A stretch of 64,000 nt of DNA, taken from positions 77,155 through 141,154 of the forward strand of contig CAZRBW010000001.1 of NCBI GenBank assembly GCA_964598395.1, written 5' to 3'. Both the position numbers and the translations under genes were made by a program. The DNA is from CAXBDP01 sp964598395. GTDB taxonomy: Bacteria; Bacteroidota; Bacteroidia; Cytophagales; Cyclobacteriaceae. This document shows, piece after piece, positions 46,212-56,130 of the stretch (within the stretch, counting starts at the first letter, position 1; each line of letters starts with the position of its first letter). The notes under the pieces are model-generated. The model was given only the letters and a program-made list of their open reading frames with translations. It did no database searches and had not been told where the DNA came from.

Positions 46212-46350
46212 AATCTTCAACAATTTGCACTTTTCCTTTAATATCACATTTTTCACAATCCATATAATAAGTCAGCGAGTTTGAACCAATAAAACGATCC
46301 CTTGTTTTGCATTTATGGTTTGCTGTAAACCATTATTCAATCTAGCATAA

Positions 46351-47181
46351 ATGAACACCAAATACTTAACAGAGCTTTTTCATAAACACCAGAAAGCTAC
46401 AGATTGCCCTCAACCTCAAAAGGTGGTTGATTTTTTTGAAAAGACGCTTGGATTATTATTCCCAGAATTCTCAAAGGTGACCTTCCAAAGTTTTGAAGAA
46501 CTTGAAGCATTTAATCAACACCTAAGAATCGAATTTGAGGAAATTCTTTCCAAAAATATAACTCCTAGCTCAAGCACAGCCAAATCAATAACAGAGAACT
46601 TTTTCACCATACTCCCTAGTATCAGAGATGCTTTAGTGGAGGATATTGAAGCCGTTTATCTGGGTGACCCTGCTGCCCAAAGTACTGCTGAAGTAGTGAG
46701 AACTTACCCAGGATTTTATGCTATTGCCGCTCACCGAATTGCACATTTTATTCACCAGCAAAAAGTAGCCCTATTACCAAGAATTATTTCTGAATATGCC
46801 CATAGCAAAACAGGCATCGACATTCATCCTGCGGCGATCATTGGAAAGCATTTCTGTATCGATCATGGTACTGGTGTTGTTATTGGCGAAACCACGATAA
46901 TTGGCAATAATGTAAAGATATACCAAGGCGTGACGCTTGGCGCTTTGAGTGTAGATAAGGCAGATGCTCAAACCAAAAGACATCCAACCATTGGCAATAA
47001 TGTAGTGATTTATGCAGGCGCTACTATTTTGGGCGGTAATACGCACATAGGAGACAATTCCATCATTGGCGGTAATGTTTGGCTCACACAAAGTGTGAAA
47101 CCAGGCTCCAAAATTTATTACAAAGTACAGCCAAATACGGATGGAGTACATACTGAATTGATTCTCCATAAGGACATATAG
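46351..47181 (+). CDS. cysE: Serine O-acetyltransferase
   Basis: Acetyl-CoA-dependent activation of serine for cysteine synthesis. 276 aa: an N-terminal helical domain (about 1-155), then a left-handed beta helix with DIHPAAIIGKHFCIDHGTGV, VIGETTIIGNNVKIYQGVTL and HPTIGNNVVIYAGATILGG. It ends without the Ile tail that binds the cysteine synthase active site in E. coli CysE, but finishes in HKDI. It lies 2 bases before cysM. A 7-bp inverted repeat (46315-46333) lies upstream. Confidence 0.93.
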   Translation: MNTKYLTELFHKHQKATDCPQPQKVVDFFEKTLGLLFPEFSKVTFQSFEELEAFNQHLRIEFEEILSKNITPSSSTAKSITENFFTILPSIRDALVEDIEAVYLGDPAAQSTAEVVRTYPGFYAIAAHRIAHFIHQQKVALLPRIISEYAHSKTGIDIHPAAIIGKHFCIDHGTGVVIGETTIIGNNVKIYQGVTLGALSVDKADAQTKRHPTIGNNVVIYAGATILGGNTHIGDNSIIGGNVWLTQSVKPGSKIYYKVQPNTDGVHTELILHKDI

Positions 47182-47183
47182 CA

Positions 47184-48074
47184 ATGAATATCAAATACAT
47201 AGAAGACACCATAGGCAATACACCAATTGTTAGACTTAAGCATATTCCTACCAATCCCAATGTAGAAATCTATTGTAAACTAGAAGGAAACAACCCTGGA
47301 GGAAGTGTGAAAGATCGAGCTGCTTATGGGATGATAAAGGGCGCATTGGATAGAGGCGATATAAAGCAAGGTGATAATTTGGTAGAAGCTACAAGTGGAA
47401 ATACTGGAATTGCGCTAGCTATGATAGCGAAAGTATTGGGAGTTTCCATAACCTTAATAATGCCAGATAACGCAACAAGAGAACGAATACTTTCGATGAA
47501 AGCCTATGGTGCCAAGGTGATATTAACGCCCTCAAAACAAACCATAGAATATGCTCGTCAGCTAGCAGATGAAATGGAAGCGGGAGGTAATTACAAGCAA
47601 CTAAACCAATTTGCTAACCCCGACAATTACCGAATGCATGAGCAAACTACTGGCCCAGAAATATGGCGCGATACAGATGGGCAAGTAACTCATTTTGTAT
47701 CGAGTATGGGTACTACAGGCACTATAATGGGCGTTTCTCGCTATTTGAAATCTAAAAACCCATCAATACAAATTATTGGTGCTCAACCTACAGATGGCTC
47801 AGAAATACCTGGTATCAGAAGGTGGTCGCCAGAATACTTACCTAAAATATATGAGCCAAGCAGAGTAGATAAAATCATGGATGTAAGCCGGGCACAAGCT
47901 ACTAAAATGACTCGCCGGCTAGCCAAAGAAGAAGGCATATTAGCAGGGATGAGTAGCGGTGGAGCATTGTCAATAGCAATACAATTGGCAGAAAATCTCA
48001 GCCGCGGACTAATCGTTTGCATTGCCTGCGATAGAGGAGATAGATACCTAAGCTCAGATTTGTTCGAAGATTAG
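47184..48074 (+). CDS. cysM: Cysteine synthase (CysM-type O-acetylserine sulfhydrylase B)
   Basis: PLP enzyme forming cysteine from O-acetylserine and sulfide or thiosulfate. 296 aa. PLP lysine K43 in NPGGSVKDRAAYGM, substrate loop EATSGNTGIALAM and phosphate loop SSMGTTGTIMG. The DGSEIPGIRRWSPEYLPKI segment is typical of CysM rather than CysK. Operon with cysE. Octamer at 47580 encodes AGG. Confidence 0.93.
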   Translation: MNIKYIEDTIGNTPIVRLKHIPTNPNVEIYCKLEGNNPGGSVKDRAAYGMIKGALDRGDIKQGDNLVEATSGNTGIALAMIAKVLGVSITLIMPDNATRERILSMKAYGAKVILTPSKQTIEYARQLADEMEAGGNYKQLNQFANPDNYRMHEQTTGPEIWRDTDGQVTHFVSSMGTTGTIMGVSRYLKSKNPSIQIIGAQPTDGSEIPGIRRWSPEYLPKIYEPSRVDKIMDVSRAQATKMTRRLAKEEGILAGMSSGGALSIAIQLAENLSRGLIVCIACDRGDRYLSSDLFED

Positions 48075-48111
48075 TTAAGGCTAAGCCTAAATCTCTTCAT
48101 TGACATTCAAA

Positions 48112-48639
48112 TTAACTCTCAGCCCAGCCTTTTATTTCAGTTTTAATCTCCTTTACTCGGGCGTTAAAGTCATGGTGACTAGGATCAAATTCTTTAAGGC
48201 TCACAGCTTCAAGGTACTCAACTACTGCTCCTTGGTGAGGAACTCTTTGACCGCTTTTGAAATCGACATATTTTAACGTAGTCCACAATACCGTCTTTAG
48301 TTGCGTCTTATCGTCATTAGTCATAAAATACTCAACTACCGATGTATACTCATCGAACCAAACGATCCGAGAGAAAATCCGCACCCACTCTCCTACCATC
48401 GCCGGTCTGATATAACCAATCTGATGCTGATAAACCACCCAAGCAGCTTTGTAGGCATTAATAAAATCCATGACCTGCAAGCCGTATAATTTCGGAACCT
48501 GATCCTCCCTCGCATTGAAAAAGTAATCGAAGTATTTGGCATTATTTAAGTGCCGAAGAGGATCGCAATCTTGAAATCGGATTACAACTCGACTCTCAGT
48601 GGTTTTTATATACTCCTTACCTGGTTCTCTTACAAACAT
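48112..48639 (-). CDS. Acyl-CoA thioesterase (4HBT hot-dog fold)
   Basis: 175 aa hot-dog fold protein with RFQDCDPLRHLNNAKYFDYF, the 4HBT catalytic Asp region (D-x-D-x-x-x-H-x-N), and later VGEWVRIFSRIVWFDEYTSV. YbgC/FcbC-like; acyl specificity unknown. Convergent with cysM. Confidence 0.88.
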   Translation of the reverse strand: MFVREPGKEYIKTTESRVVIRFQDCDPLRHLNNAKYFDYFFNAREDQVPKLYGLQVMDFINAYKAAWVVYQHQIGYIRPAMVGEWVRIFSRIVWFDEYTSVVEYFMTNDDKTQLKTVLWTTLKYVDFKSGQRVPHQGAVVEYLEAVSLKEFDPSHHDFNARVKEIKTEIKGWAES

Positions 48640-48722
48640 TATCTGATCTTAAATACTAAAATAAAATATAAACTAGCCTTGGTTTTTATTGAATAATCAA
48701 TCAAGTTTAAAAATTATTTCCA

Positions 48723-49889
48723 ATGCGAAAAGTGATTACAATGATACGAAATTTAATAGGTCTATTGGTGATTATCCTCTGTTTTTCATGTTCCGACAGA
48801 GAAGACAATACACGAAATAATACTAAAGAATTAGTGAAACAAGGTGAGATTAGCTTTGACATCGACTATGAAACTAATAAATACGGGCATGTTGAGTTTA
48901 AAGACTGGGGCGATTCAAAATGGTTTGTGTTAGGAAATGGCGAGCGTAATCAATTGAAAATTTATGATTATCAAACTCGGGAATTAATTAATACTATACA
49001 GTTTTCTGAAAATATGGATGGGCCTGACCGATTTATGGTAGGATATTTTAGTTCATTTAGTCTATTGAGTCCTGATACCATCTTATCTGTAATTGACCAA
49101 ACGGGAGAATTCATTCTAGCCAATAGGGAAGGTAAAGTTTTTAGCAAAGCAAGGTATCCCATGGAAAGCGAATATGAAGGAGCCTATCCTGGAATTCATA
49201 ATTTTTTCAGACCTATTAAGAAAGGAAATAGTATTTACGTGCCACAAGGCTGGGGAAGTAGTGCTACAGAAAATCTTATTTTCAAGGTTGACTTTGCTCC
49301 TGAAGGTAGTGGAAGTGCTACATCATTTATGGATTGGCCAGCTAATTTAAGTACTAATTGGAAAGAGTCATTTGTATATCATTGGAAAAATTATCCGATG
49401 GTTTATAATGAGCATACAGATCAAATTGTGATTAGTTTTAACGCATCTCAAAATCTTTTAGTCACTACAGATTTCAAAAGCTTTGAAGAGGTGCCTGCCG
49501 CAAGTGAACTAATTGACGATATCAAAGAATTGGATTTGAATCTACAAAACGACGTCCCAAAAATGTGGGAAGATTTTAACCAACGGTCATTTTATCGAAG
49601 CTTAATGTATGACCCATACCGAAAAGTATACTACCGTTTTGCAAGTATCGCATTAGACCCTCCAATTGATGCCGATCTTGAGAACCCCAAGAGATATGAA
49701 ATGATGAGTATCATCATATTAGATGAAGAATTTAACATATTGGGAGAAACCCAATTTAAAAGCACTGAAATGGGGCGCACTTATATTGAGCGGATGTCAT
49801 TCGTAAGCCCAGATGGTTTGTTGATGGCATATACATCTGATGAAGATGAGGAAGATCAGCTTCAGTTTGATATTTTCATTGTAGAATAA
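48723..49889 (+). CDS. DUF4221-like beta-propeller lipoprotein
   Basis: 388 aa with a signal peptide and lipobox LCFSC. Repeating beta motifs (NQLKIYDYQTRELINTIQF, TDFKSFEEVP, YYRFASIALDPP) and LSPDTILSVIDQTGEFILAN fit the DUF4221/6-bladed-propeller-like lipoproteins common in Cytophagales. Assignment to DUF4221 is moderate. Function unknown. Met7 is an alternative start. Confidence 0.65.
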   Translation: MRKVITMIRNLIGLLVIILCFSCSDREDNTRNNTKELVKQGEISFDIDYETNKYGHVEFKDWGDSKWFVLGNGERNQLKIYDYQTRELINTIQFSENMDGPDRFMVGYFSSFSLLSPDTILSVIDQTGEFILANREGKVFSKARYPMESEYEGAYPGIHNFFRPIKKGNSIYVPQGWGSSATENLIFKVDFAPEGSGSATSFMDWPANLSTNWKESFVYHWKNYPMVYNEHTDQIVISFNASQNLLVTTDFKSFEEVPAASELIDDIKELDLNLQNDVPKMWEDFNQRSFYRSLMYDPYRKVYYRFASIALDPPIDADLENPKRYEMMSIIILDEEFNILGETQFKSTEMGRTYIERMSFVSPDGLLMAYTSDEDEEDQLQFDIFIVE

Positions 49890-50125
49890 TTACTCAAAAA
49901 GTGTTAAAAATATCTAGTTCAGCATTATTTCTGATGCGTGAATCAAAATGAATTTTCGTACAATAAACCAAGGCAATCTAAATTTCACCAAATCAATTTG
50001 TTGCCACTATTCACTTTTCAATTGAAGGGAATGATTGATTTTTTTTTAATAATTAGCCTTTGGAGGAAGATTCTTGCCTAATATTTGCTAATTGCCAATC
50101 CGAAAATTTAAAGTCAACAGAAACT

Positions 50126-50961
50126 ATGATTTCAAAGGCTCTACTTTTAAGTATAGTATTTATTTGCATCTCATTTATTACATTTTCCCAAGATGCAGAC
50201 AGCATCAAAATTGAAAATCAAATACTTGATAGTTTGTTTATACAAGAGGTTGAGGGTCGAAAAGAACCTCTTAAAATTTTGCATGCAGAACCACTTTATA
50301 TAGACTTGATTCGTGACTTGGGTGCTAGAAAAGGTGAGAGAGAGTGGAATATTGGCATGGGAATTACCGACAATATGTCATTTGATGCTTATGAATTATT
50401 AGTAGAATATGAATGGGCTCCAATTGATAGACTCGGTTTAGAAGTAGAACTTCCATTTCTACTCAAAGCTCCACAAAAAGGAGTTTTGAGAGAAAATATT
50501 CCTTCCGACAGACTAGAGAGCTTAAAAACTGCCTTTCAATATACCTTTCTGGTTTCGGATAAGGCCAAAACGAGTTTAGCTTTTGGCTATATAAATGAGT
50601 TAGTTTTTACTGAATTGCGAAATTTTGGAAAGCCACTTTTTGAAGGCAATGTTTACAATCCATTTTTTATTGCTGCCAAACGATGGGGAGCTAATTATCA
50701 CACACTTATTTATACAGGTCCGAGTTTTTATCGTGAATTTGAAACGAAATCTTGGGAACTAGGCTATGAATGGCATACAAACTTTCACTATATGATTCCT
50801 GGTACCCGCAATTTTATCGGTTTGGAAGTAAACAAGTATTTGCGAGATGATAAGGATTTTGATATGACTTTGAGGCCTCAAATAAGAGTTGCTATAGCTG
50901 ATAATTTTTTAATTGGATTAGTTGGAGGCGTTCCAGTAGCAAGAGAAAATGAACGCTTCAG
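50126..50961 (+). CDS. HAEPL-type outer-membrane protein, 3' end lost in gap
   Basis: From the ATG at 50126 a signal peptide (ends TFSQ) precedes a 250 aa barrel-like region. The segment HAEPLYIDLIRDLGARKGERE is a recognisable conserved stretch in a family of Bacteroidota outer-membrane proteins, and amphipathic strands follow to VPVARENERF at the gap. The frame is open through the N run into an unrelated SDR, which is a scaffolding artefact, not a fusion. The true stop is in the gap. Confidence 0.75.
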
Positions 50962-51061
50962 NNNNNNNNNNNNNNNNNNNNNNNNNNNNNNNNNNNNNNN
51001 NNNNNNNNNNNNNNNNNNNNNNNNNNNNNNNNNNNNNNNNNNNNNNNNNNNNNNNNNNNNN
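50962..51061. other. Assembly gap (100 N) between two genes
   Basis: Exactly 100 N. The gap must contain the end of the outer-membrane protein gene and roughly the first 100 codons of an SDR gene, so at least about 350 bases are missing. Confidence 0.97.
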
Positions 51062-51613
51062 CAGTTGACGGACGAAGGATTTGAGCAAACCTTTGCCACC
51101 AATCACTTATCTATGTTTCTGTTAAGCAATTTGCTATTACCATTGCTGGAAAAAAGCGATGGAGCAAGAATAATCAATGTGTCTTCGGAAGCTCATCGCA
51201 TTACCAGTTTCAATCTAAACAACCTGCAAGGTGAGGAAGGTTATTCGTCATTGAAGACGTATGCCCTTAGCAAAATGTGTAATATCCTATTTACCATCGA
51301 AGCGGCGAAAAGATGGCAAAACAAAGGAATTAGGGTGAATTGTATGCACCCAGGTGGAGTAAATACCAATTTTGGCGAAGGGAAAGGCTTTATTCGTAAC
51401 CTCGCATTTATTCTCGCCAAACCATTTTTTATCAGTCCGGAAAAGGGAGCTGAAACGATCATTTACCTTGCTCAGAATGATATTGGACTCAAAATCAATG
51501 GCAAATATCTGAAAAAGAAGAAAATTGTAGAGCCATCCAAAAGTGCTAGAAACACAGAAAATGCCCTCAAGCTTTGGAACTTAAGCACGGCTCTAGTAAA
51601 AAGTCAACTTTAA
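51062..51613 (+). CDS. Short-chain dehydrogenase (retinol-dehydrogenase-like), 5' end lost in gap
   Basis: C-terminal 183 residues of an SDR. The catalytic Ser is in RIINVSSEAH and Tyr-Lys in YALSKMCNILFT, then VNCMHPGGVNTNFG. TDEGFEQTFATNHLSMFLLSNLLLP is the region after the lost NNAG motif. The closest type is the RDH11-14/WWOX-like group. The N-terminal cofactor half lies in the gap. Confidence 0.88.
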   Translation, partial: QLTDEGFEQTFATNHLSMFLLSNLLLPLLEKSDGARIINVSSEAHRITSFNLNNLQGEEGYSSLKTYALSKMCNILFTIEAAKRWQNKGIRVNCMHPGGVNTNFGEGKGFIRNLAFILAKPFFISPEKGAETIIYLAQNDIGLKINGKYLKKKKIVEPSKSARNTENALKLWNLSTALVKSQL

Positions 51614-52134
51614 GCTAGATAGCGATCTTTCAAAATGTAAATGTGGTGAGCTGCATGACCTGCAATAATATAGCATAGTGCGCCAACTGTAACAGTTAAT
51701 CCATTTGCCTTGCCAATTTGCTGTAATTGCTCTTTGGAAAAACTCGCAATCAAGTCAATATTTGAGGCTCTAAGGCTTTTGAATTCTGCAATCAAACTTG
51801 CTAAACTCCTAGCCGCAAAACCTCCCGCTTTTACATAGTCATTTTCGTCGAACCCTGGAATTGACTGAGATTCTCCTCGACTAAATGCCATTGCCCTGAA
51901 TGCCATAATTCTTTCTGTATCAATCAAATGCCCAACTAATTCCTTTGTGCTCCACTTTCCTTCTGCATATCGAAAATTTTCCCTTTCAGTTTGAATATTT
52001 TCTAGTGTAGCCATTATTTCTTTGCCTTGAATTTCAAGGAATTGAAGTAAATCTCCCTCAGGTACTAGGGCTATATAATTGGTATAATATGCGGGAAATT
52101 CTCCTTGCTGTGGTCTTTGTATAAAAGTGCTCAT
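51610..52134 (-). CDS. DinB-family (DinB_2) four-helix metalloprotein
   Basis: 174 aa. Metal-binding histidines are visible in WSTKELVGHLIDTERIM and GHAAHHIYILKDRYL, the pattern of DinB_2 proteins related to bacillithiol and mycothiol S-transferases. With bshB1 in this window, a bacillithiol-dependent transferase is an attractive but unproven role. Convergent with the SDR, stops overlapping by 4 bases. Confidence 0.88.
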   Translation of the reverse strand: MSTFIQRPQQGEFPAYYTNYIALVPEGDLLQFLEIQGKEIMATLENIQTERENFRYAEGKWSTKELVGHLIDTERIMAFRAMAFSRGESQSIPGFDENDYVKAGGFAARSLASLIAEFKSLRASNIDLIASFSKEQLQQIGKANGLTVTVGALCYIIAGHAAHHIYILKDRYLA

Positions 52135-52233
52135 GCTTATTTAAAAAAAGGATTAAATTGGAAGCCAAATATGGTGAAAACACAGCCAATATTTGAATCA
52201 GATAAAATCAATTTCTAAACTAATACAATAAAA

Positions 52234-53595
52234 ATGAAGTACGGAATACGAAATGGTCTGTTGGCAGGAGCTATAATTCTTTTTGGAAGTCAAGCATTTG
52301 CGCAAACAGAGATTGTAAACAGGGATCCTGTAATCAACGAAATGGTGCAAGAAGTTTCGTCTGATAGTATCGAATCTTATGTAAGAAAATTAGCTTCTTT
52401 TGGAACACGACATACCCTTAGTTCGCAGACCGATCCTGAAAGAGGAATTGGTGCTGCGGGCAATTACATCTTATCTAAATTTAAAGAGTGGGCGAAGGAA
52501 TCTGGGGGAAGGTTGAACCCAGAATTAGACTACTTCACTCTGAAAGCTGATGGCCGACGAGTGACAGAAGATGTTCAAGTATTTAATGTGGTAGCTACAC
52601 TTAATGGCACTGATCCTAATGATGATAGAGTGCTAATAGTAAGTGGGCACATGGATAGTAGAGCATCTAGCGTGATGGATCCAAACATCGATGCTCCAGG
52701 CGCAAATGACGATGGCTCAGGTACTGCTGCAGTGATGGAAATGGTGCGAGTGATGAGCAAAAAAGCTTTCCCTCATAAAATCATTTTCATGACGGTAACT
52801 GGCGAAGAGCAAGGCCTATTAGGCGCTCGCTACATGGCTGAGAAAGCAAAGTCTGAAAACTGGAATTTGGTGGCAATGCTTAATAATGACATGATTGGTA
52901 ATAGCAATAGCAGTGGCACCAATATCAATGACAATACTCAAGTGAGGATTTTTAGTGAAGGTGTACCATCGGTAGAATCCGAAAGAGAAGAAGCACTAAG
53001 AAAGCAATTGAGCTTAGAAAATGATGGAATTTCACGTCAACTAGCCCGCTATAGCAAAGAAGTTGGGGAGCGATATGTGGATCAGTTACAAGTGAAGTTG
53101 ATTTACAGAAACGACCGCTTCCTTAGAGGAGGAGATCACACGCCATTTGCACAAAATGGTTTTGCAGCAATTCGTTTTTGCGAGATGAATGAAAACTACA
53201 ATTATCAGCACCAAAATGTGACATTACGCCTTGGCGAAAAAGTGGGAGATTTGCCTGAGTTTGTAGATTATGAATATGTAAGAAAAATCACCGGAATGAA
53301 TGTTTCTGTTTTAGCTAATCTAGCCAAAGCACCTGCGGCGCCAGAAAGAGCTGGGATAAATATCCGATTAGAAAACTCGACCAGCCTAAGTTGGGAAGAT
53401 CCGACAGGACCTAAACCAAAAGGCTATTATGTACTGATGAGAGAAACTGATCAAAGTATGTGGCAGCGGAAATTCTATGTAGAAGGCAATAGTGTAACAC
53501 TACCCTACTCTAAAGATAATTACCTGTTTGCAGTACAAGCAGTAAGTGCAGGTGGCCATGAAAGCTTACCAGTAATCCCATTGCCTACGAGATAA
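52234..53595 (+). CDS. Secreted M28-family aminopeptidase-like peptidase
   Basis: 453 aa with a signal peptide (ends AFAQ). The M28 zinc ligands and catalytic residues are present: GHMDSRA, DAPGANDDGSGTAAVME, VTGEEQGLLGARY, NNDMIGN and H in NYQHQNVT. A C-terminal Fn3-like domain (about residues 365-450, TSLSWEDPTGPKPKGYYVLM) follows. Likely a periplasmic or secreted peptide-scavenging enzyme. Confidence 0.92.
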   Translation: MKYGIRNGLLAGAIILFGSQAFAQTEIVNRDPVINEMVQEVSSDSIESYVRKLASFGTRHTLSSQTDPERGIGAAGNYILSKFKEWAKESGGRLNPELDYFTLKADGRRVTEDVQVFNVVATLNGTDPNDDRVLIVSGHMDSRASSVMDPNIDAPGANDDGSGTAAVMEMVRVMSKKAFPHKIIFMTVTGEEQGLLGARYMAEKAKSENWNLVAMLNNDMIGNSNSSGTNINDNTQVRIFSEGVPSVESEREEALRKQLSLENDGISRQLARYSKEVGERYVDQLQVKLIYRNDRFLRGGDHTPFAQNGFAAIRFCEMNENYNYQHQNVTLRLGEKVGDLPEFVDYEYVRKITGMNVSVLANLAKAPAAPERAGINIRLENSTSLSWEDPTGPKPKGYYVLMRETDQSMWQRKFYVEGNSVTLPYSKDNYLFAVQAVSAGGHESLPVIPLPTR

Positions 53596-53610
53596 TTAAC
53601 ACCCATAAGT

Positions 53611-53650
53611 TAAACCAAAAAAGCCCGATAATTCGGGCTTTTTTGGTTTA
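53611..53650. terminator. Bidirectional terminator, 18-bp hairpin
   Basis: Positions 53611-53628 and 53633-53650 are perfectly complementary around a 4-base loop, with A and T tracts inside the arms. It serves both the M28 peptidase and the convergent decarboxylase gene. Confidence 0.92.
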
Positions 53651-53665
53651 TAAAGTTGTGGTAAA

Positions 53666-54904
53666 TTAAGCTTTTGACCTTCGGAATGAATCAAGAAAAT
53701 TAGTCAACTTCTCACGGCTTACATGATCCATTATCACGATTTTATGCGCTTTTGGTGATTGGTGATTATCAGGAACCAAACCGTATTTTTCTACAATCTC
53801 ATCGGGAAGCTGGCTGGACTCGATAGTTACGATATTTGAGAATGGCTCATGGTAATACTCCAAACCTAATTCGTCCAACTGATTACAAAACCATTTTGCT
53901 CTATTAAGCAATACTTCCACCTTTTCCTGCCAGCCATGTGGCCCGTGAGTTTGCAGAATCATCCAAACAGCAATAGCATTGGCTCCAGATCGACTGCCAA
54001 TTAAGGTGAAATCCTCTCCTTCCACGTAGCTTGCTTCTTTGGTATTGGCGTAGTGCATCAACCCTTTGCGCACCAAAAATATACCTGTGCCATAGGGAGC
54101 TTGAGCCATTTTATGCGCATCGATTGTAATAGATGAAACAGCAGGATTCTTAAAATTCAATAAAGAATGCTGATTTGAAAACGGATAGAAAAATCCGCCG
54201 TAGGCACCATCTACATGCAATCTATACGCTATTCCAGATGCATTTAAAGCCTCGATATAAGTATCTGGCTCATCCACTGAGCCGTACATCGTTGTCATCA
54301 TATTACAGACTACAATGGCGTACTTTTTACCATTTTGTTTTTGGTCGTTGAGGATTTGTTGAAGTGCTGATTTATCCACTTTACGAGATTTGAATTCCGT
54401 AGGTGCACTTACCATATCCACATCGAAAACGTTGGCTGCTTTGGCCATTGAGTAATGACTATCGGCAGAGCTCAGAATAAAAATCTGCTTATGATCCGCT
54501 CCATACTCTTTTTTGAAAAGGTTTCGGTAAATCCAAATAGCCTGCATGTTGGCCTCTGTACCTCCCGCTGCGACGTAGCCATCATATCCTCCCGCCTGAG
54601 CTCCAAAAATATCCTCCGCACATATTGAGATCAACTCACGCTCAATAGCTTGGGTTCCACTGAAGAAATGTTCTGATTTATCTAAAGTATGGCAACCAAT
54701 ATGATTTGGATTATGGATTAAGGATGTCAAAAAAGGAGCATCTTTCAGAAAGGGTAAATCTTGATAAAAAACCTCCTTATCTAAATGTGAAGCAGGCAAG
54801 CCTAATACATTTGATTCGTAGTAATTTATGTTTTTAGCCAATGCATCAAACACTTTGTCTTTGATTTCCTGATGATTATGTTTTCTCCAATAATTCATTT
54901 CCAA
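53666..54904 (-). CDS. PLP-dependent group II amino-acid decarboxylase
   Basis: 412 aa. The cofactor lysine is K265 in TIDAHKMAQAPYG, His150 (SADSHYS) stacks on the ring and D232 (HVDGAYGG) pairs with the pyridine N. Resembles glutamate, aspartate or tyrosine decarboxylases of group II; the substrate cannot be read. Met3 (54898) is an alternative start. Reverse octamers at 54561 and 54588 lie 27 bases apart in this gene. A TTG-N21-TAGTTTTG promoter lies just upstream. Confidence 0.88.
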   Translation of the reverse strand: MEMNYWRKHNHQEIKDKVFDALAKNINYYESNVLGLPASHLDKEVFYQDLPFLKDAPFLTSLIHNPNHIGCHTLDKSEHFFSGTQAIERELISICAEDIFGAQAGGYDGYVAAGGTEANMQAIWIYRNLFKKEYGADHKQIFILSSADSHYSMAKAANVFDVDMVSAPTEFKSRKVDKSALQQILNDQKQNGKKYAIVVCNMMTTMYGSVDEPDTYIEALNASGIAYRLHVDGAYGGFFYPFSNQHSLLNFKNPAVSSITIDAHKMAQAPYGTGIFLVRKGLMHYANTKEASYVEGEDFTLIGSRSGANAIAVWMILQTHGPHGWQEKVEVLLNRAKWFCNQLDELGLEYYHEPFSNIVTIESSQLPDEIVEKYGLVPDNHQSPKAHKIVIMDHVSREKLTNFLDSFRRSKA

Positions 54905-54920
54905 AAATTCAATTTGAGCA

Positions 54921-54952
54921 CAAAACTAAGTAATCCTGATTAAGGAATTCAA
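54921..54952 (-). promoter_or_regulatory. Probable promoter of the PLP decarboxylase gene
   Basis: On the minus strand TTG (54952-54950) is followed after 21 bases by TAGTTTTG (54928-54921), a match to the Bacteroidota consensus. The leader before the ATG would be short, about 10-15 bases. Confidence 0.55.
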
Positions 54953-55012
54953 TTCAAGTACAAAAGGTTTTGGGACTCAGCTTTCAGAATTGAAAAAAAG
55001 CGGGAGGTTATT

Positions 55013-56020
55013 TCATGCTCGATAATGCTTTTGATTTTTACTCAAATTTTCGACGGTCCATGGAATATCAACGCTGTTTGGTGCCTTGCGAACTGGACAA
55101 TCAGATATTCTACAATAGCTACAGCAGTTTTCCGGTATACATGGATCGGCGTGCAAAAATATTTCTAAATCATGATTGTAATTTTTAGTGAGCAATTCCT
55201 CTACATGATCCACAGCATCATGTGTTTGTACAAGGCTATAATAATATGGCAATGTAATATGGCAATCCACATGAATATTAGCTCCATAGCGCTGAATCCT
55301 TAGATTATGAATATCTATCCAATTGGTCTGTCTATGATTATTAAGGATCGTACTGATCTCTTCAAGCGTTTCGGGATGGGCTGCGTCCATTAGTCCAATT
55401 ACTGACTTTTTGACCAAAGAAAAACCACTAAAAAGAAAGTAAATCGAAAAGCCAATAGCAAGAATACTATCTAGTTGTACAATGTTTGTAAGATATACGA
55501 TTGCTACGCCCAACACGAGAACAACACTACTTATTGCATCAGTAAATATGTGTTTACCGTCAGAGATCAATACTATCGAATTCAGCTCTTTACCTCTAAC
55601 TTTCAAGATAATTCCCATTGCAAAATTTGCAATGGCAGTAAAGGCAAGGATAATCATACCTTCTGGAAGATTGCTAAATTCGACTGGATTGAAAAGGTTG
55701 AAAATAGATTGGAAAAAGATGATCACTCCAGCAATCATAATCAATGCTCCTTCTAAGCCAGCAGAAAAAAATTCAATCTTCCCATGGCCATAAGGGTGAT
55801 TTTCATCTTTGGGAACGGAAGAAAGATAAATGCTATAAAAAGCAAAACCTGAAGCCACCACATTCACTATAGACTCTACCGCATCGGTGAGAATAGCCTT
55901 ACTACCAGTGAGATAATAAGTAAAAAATTTCAATCCCATTAAAATAATACTAAGCACAAAGGACGATAAAATCAACTTTCGCTTTTGAATTTCAGGATTA
56001 TTTGTGCTGATTTGACTCAA
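55013..56020 (-). CDS. Cation diffusion facilitator with cysteine-rich C-terminal tail
   Basis: 335 aa CDF efflux protein, six transmembrane helices (about residues 12-215) and a cytosolic domain. Metal-site segments are LTDAVESIV in helix 2 and SDGKHIFTDAIS in helix 5; HPYGHGKIEF is in the loop. The tail carries five cysteines (C294, C299, C300, C303, C308) that could bind a soft metal or sense it. Metal specificity (Zn, Fe, Mn) is unknown. Divergent from ferritin. Confidence 0.9.
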   Translation of the reverse strand: MSQISTNNPEIQKRKLILSSFVLSIILMGLKFFTYYLTGSKAILTDAVESIVNVVASGFAFYSIYLSSVPKDENHPYGHGKIEFFSAGLEGALIMIAGVIIFFQSIFNLFNPVEFSNLPEGMIILAFTAIANFAMGIILKVRGKELNSIVLISDGKHIFTDAISSVVLVLGVAIVYLTNIVQLDSILAIGFSIYFLFSGFSLVKKSVIGLMDAAHPETLEEISTILNNHRQTNWIDIHNLRIQRYGANIHVDCHITLPYYYSLVQTHDAVDHVEELLTKNYNHDLEIFLHADPCIPENCCSYCRISDCPVRKAPNSVDIPWTVENLSKNQKHYRA

Positions 56021-56130
56021 GGAAATAGGCTTATTTTTATTTTGACAAGTTATAAATAGAAATCTAAAAACAAGTATTCGAACTCTATATCAAAAATAAA
56101 AGTTAAGATTGCATGATAACTAATGATAAC

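Noticed and set aside
46280..46309. TTTG-N18-TTGTTTTG as the cysE promoter
   Set aside because: The -7 element departs from TAnnTTTG and the spacing is short, so it is too weak to list as a feature.
46315..46333. Inverted repeat ATGGTTT-5-AAACCAT before cysE as an operator
   Set aside because: It is a short single copy with no partner site or known matching regulator, and is mentioned only in the cysE entry.
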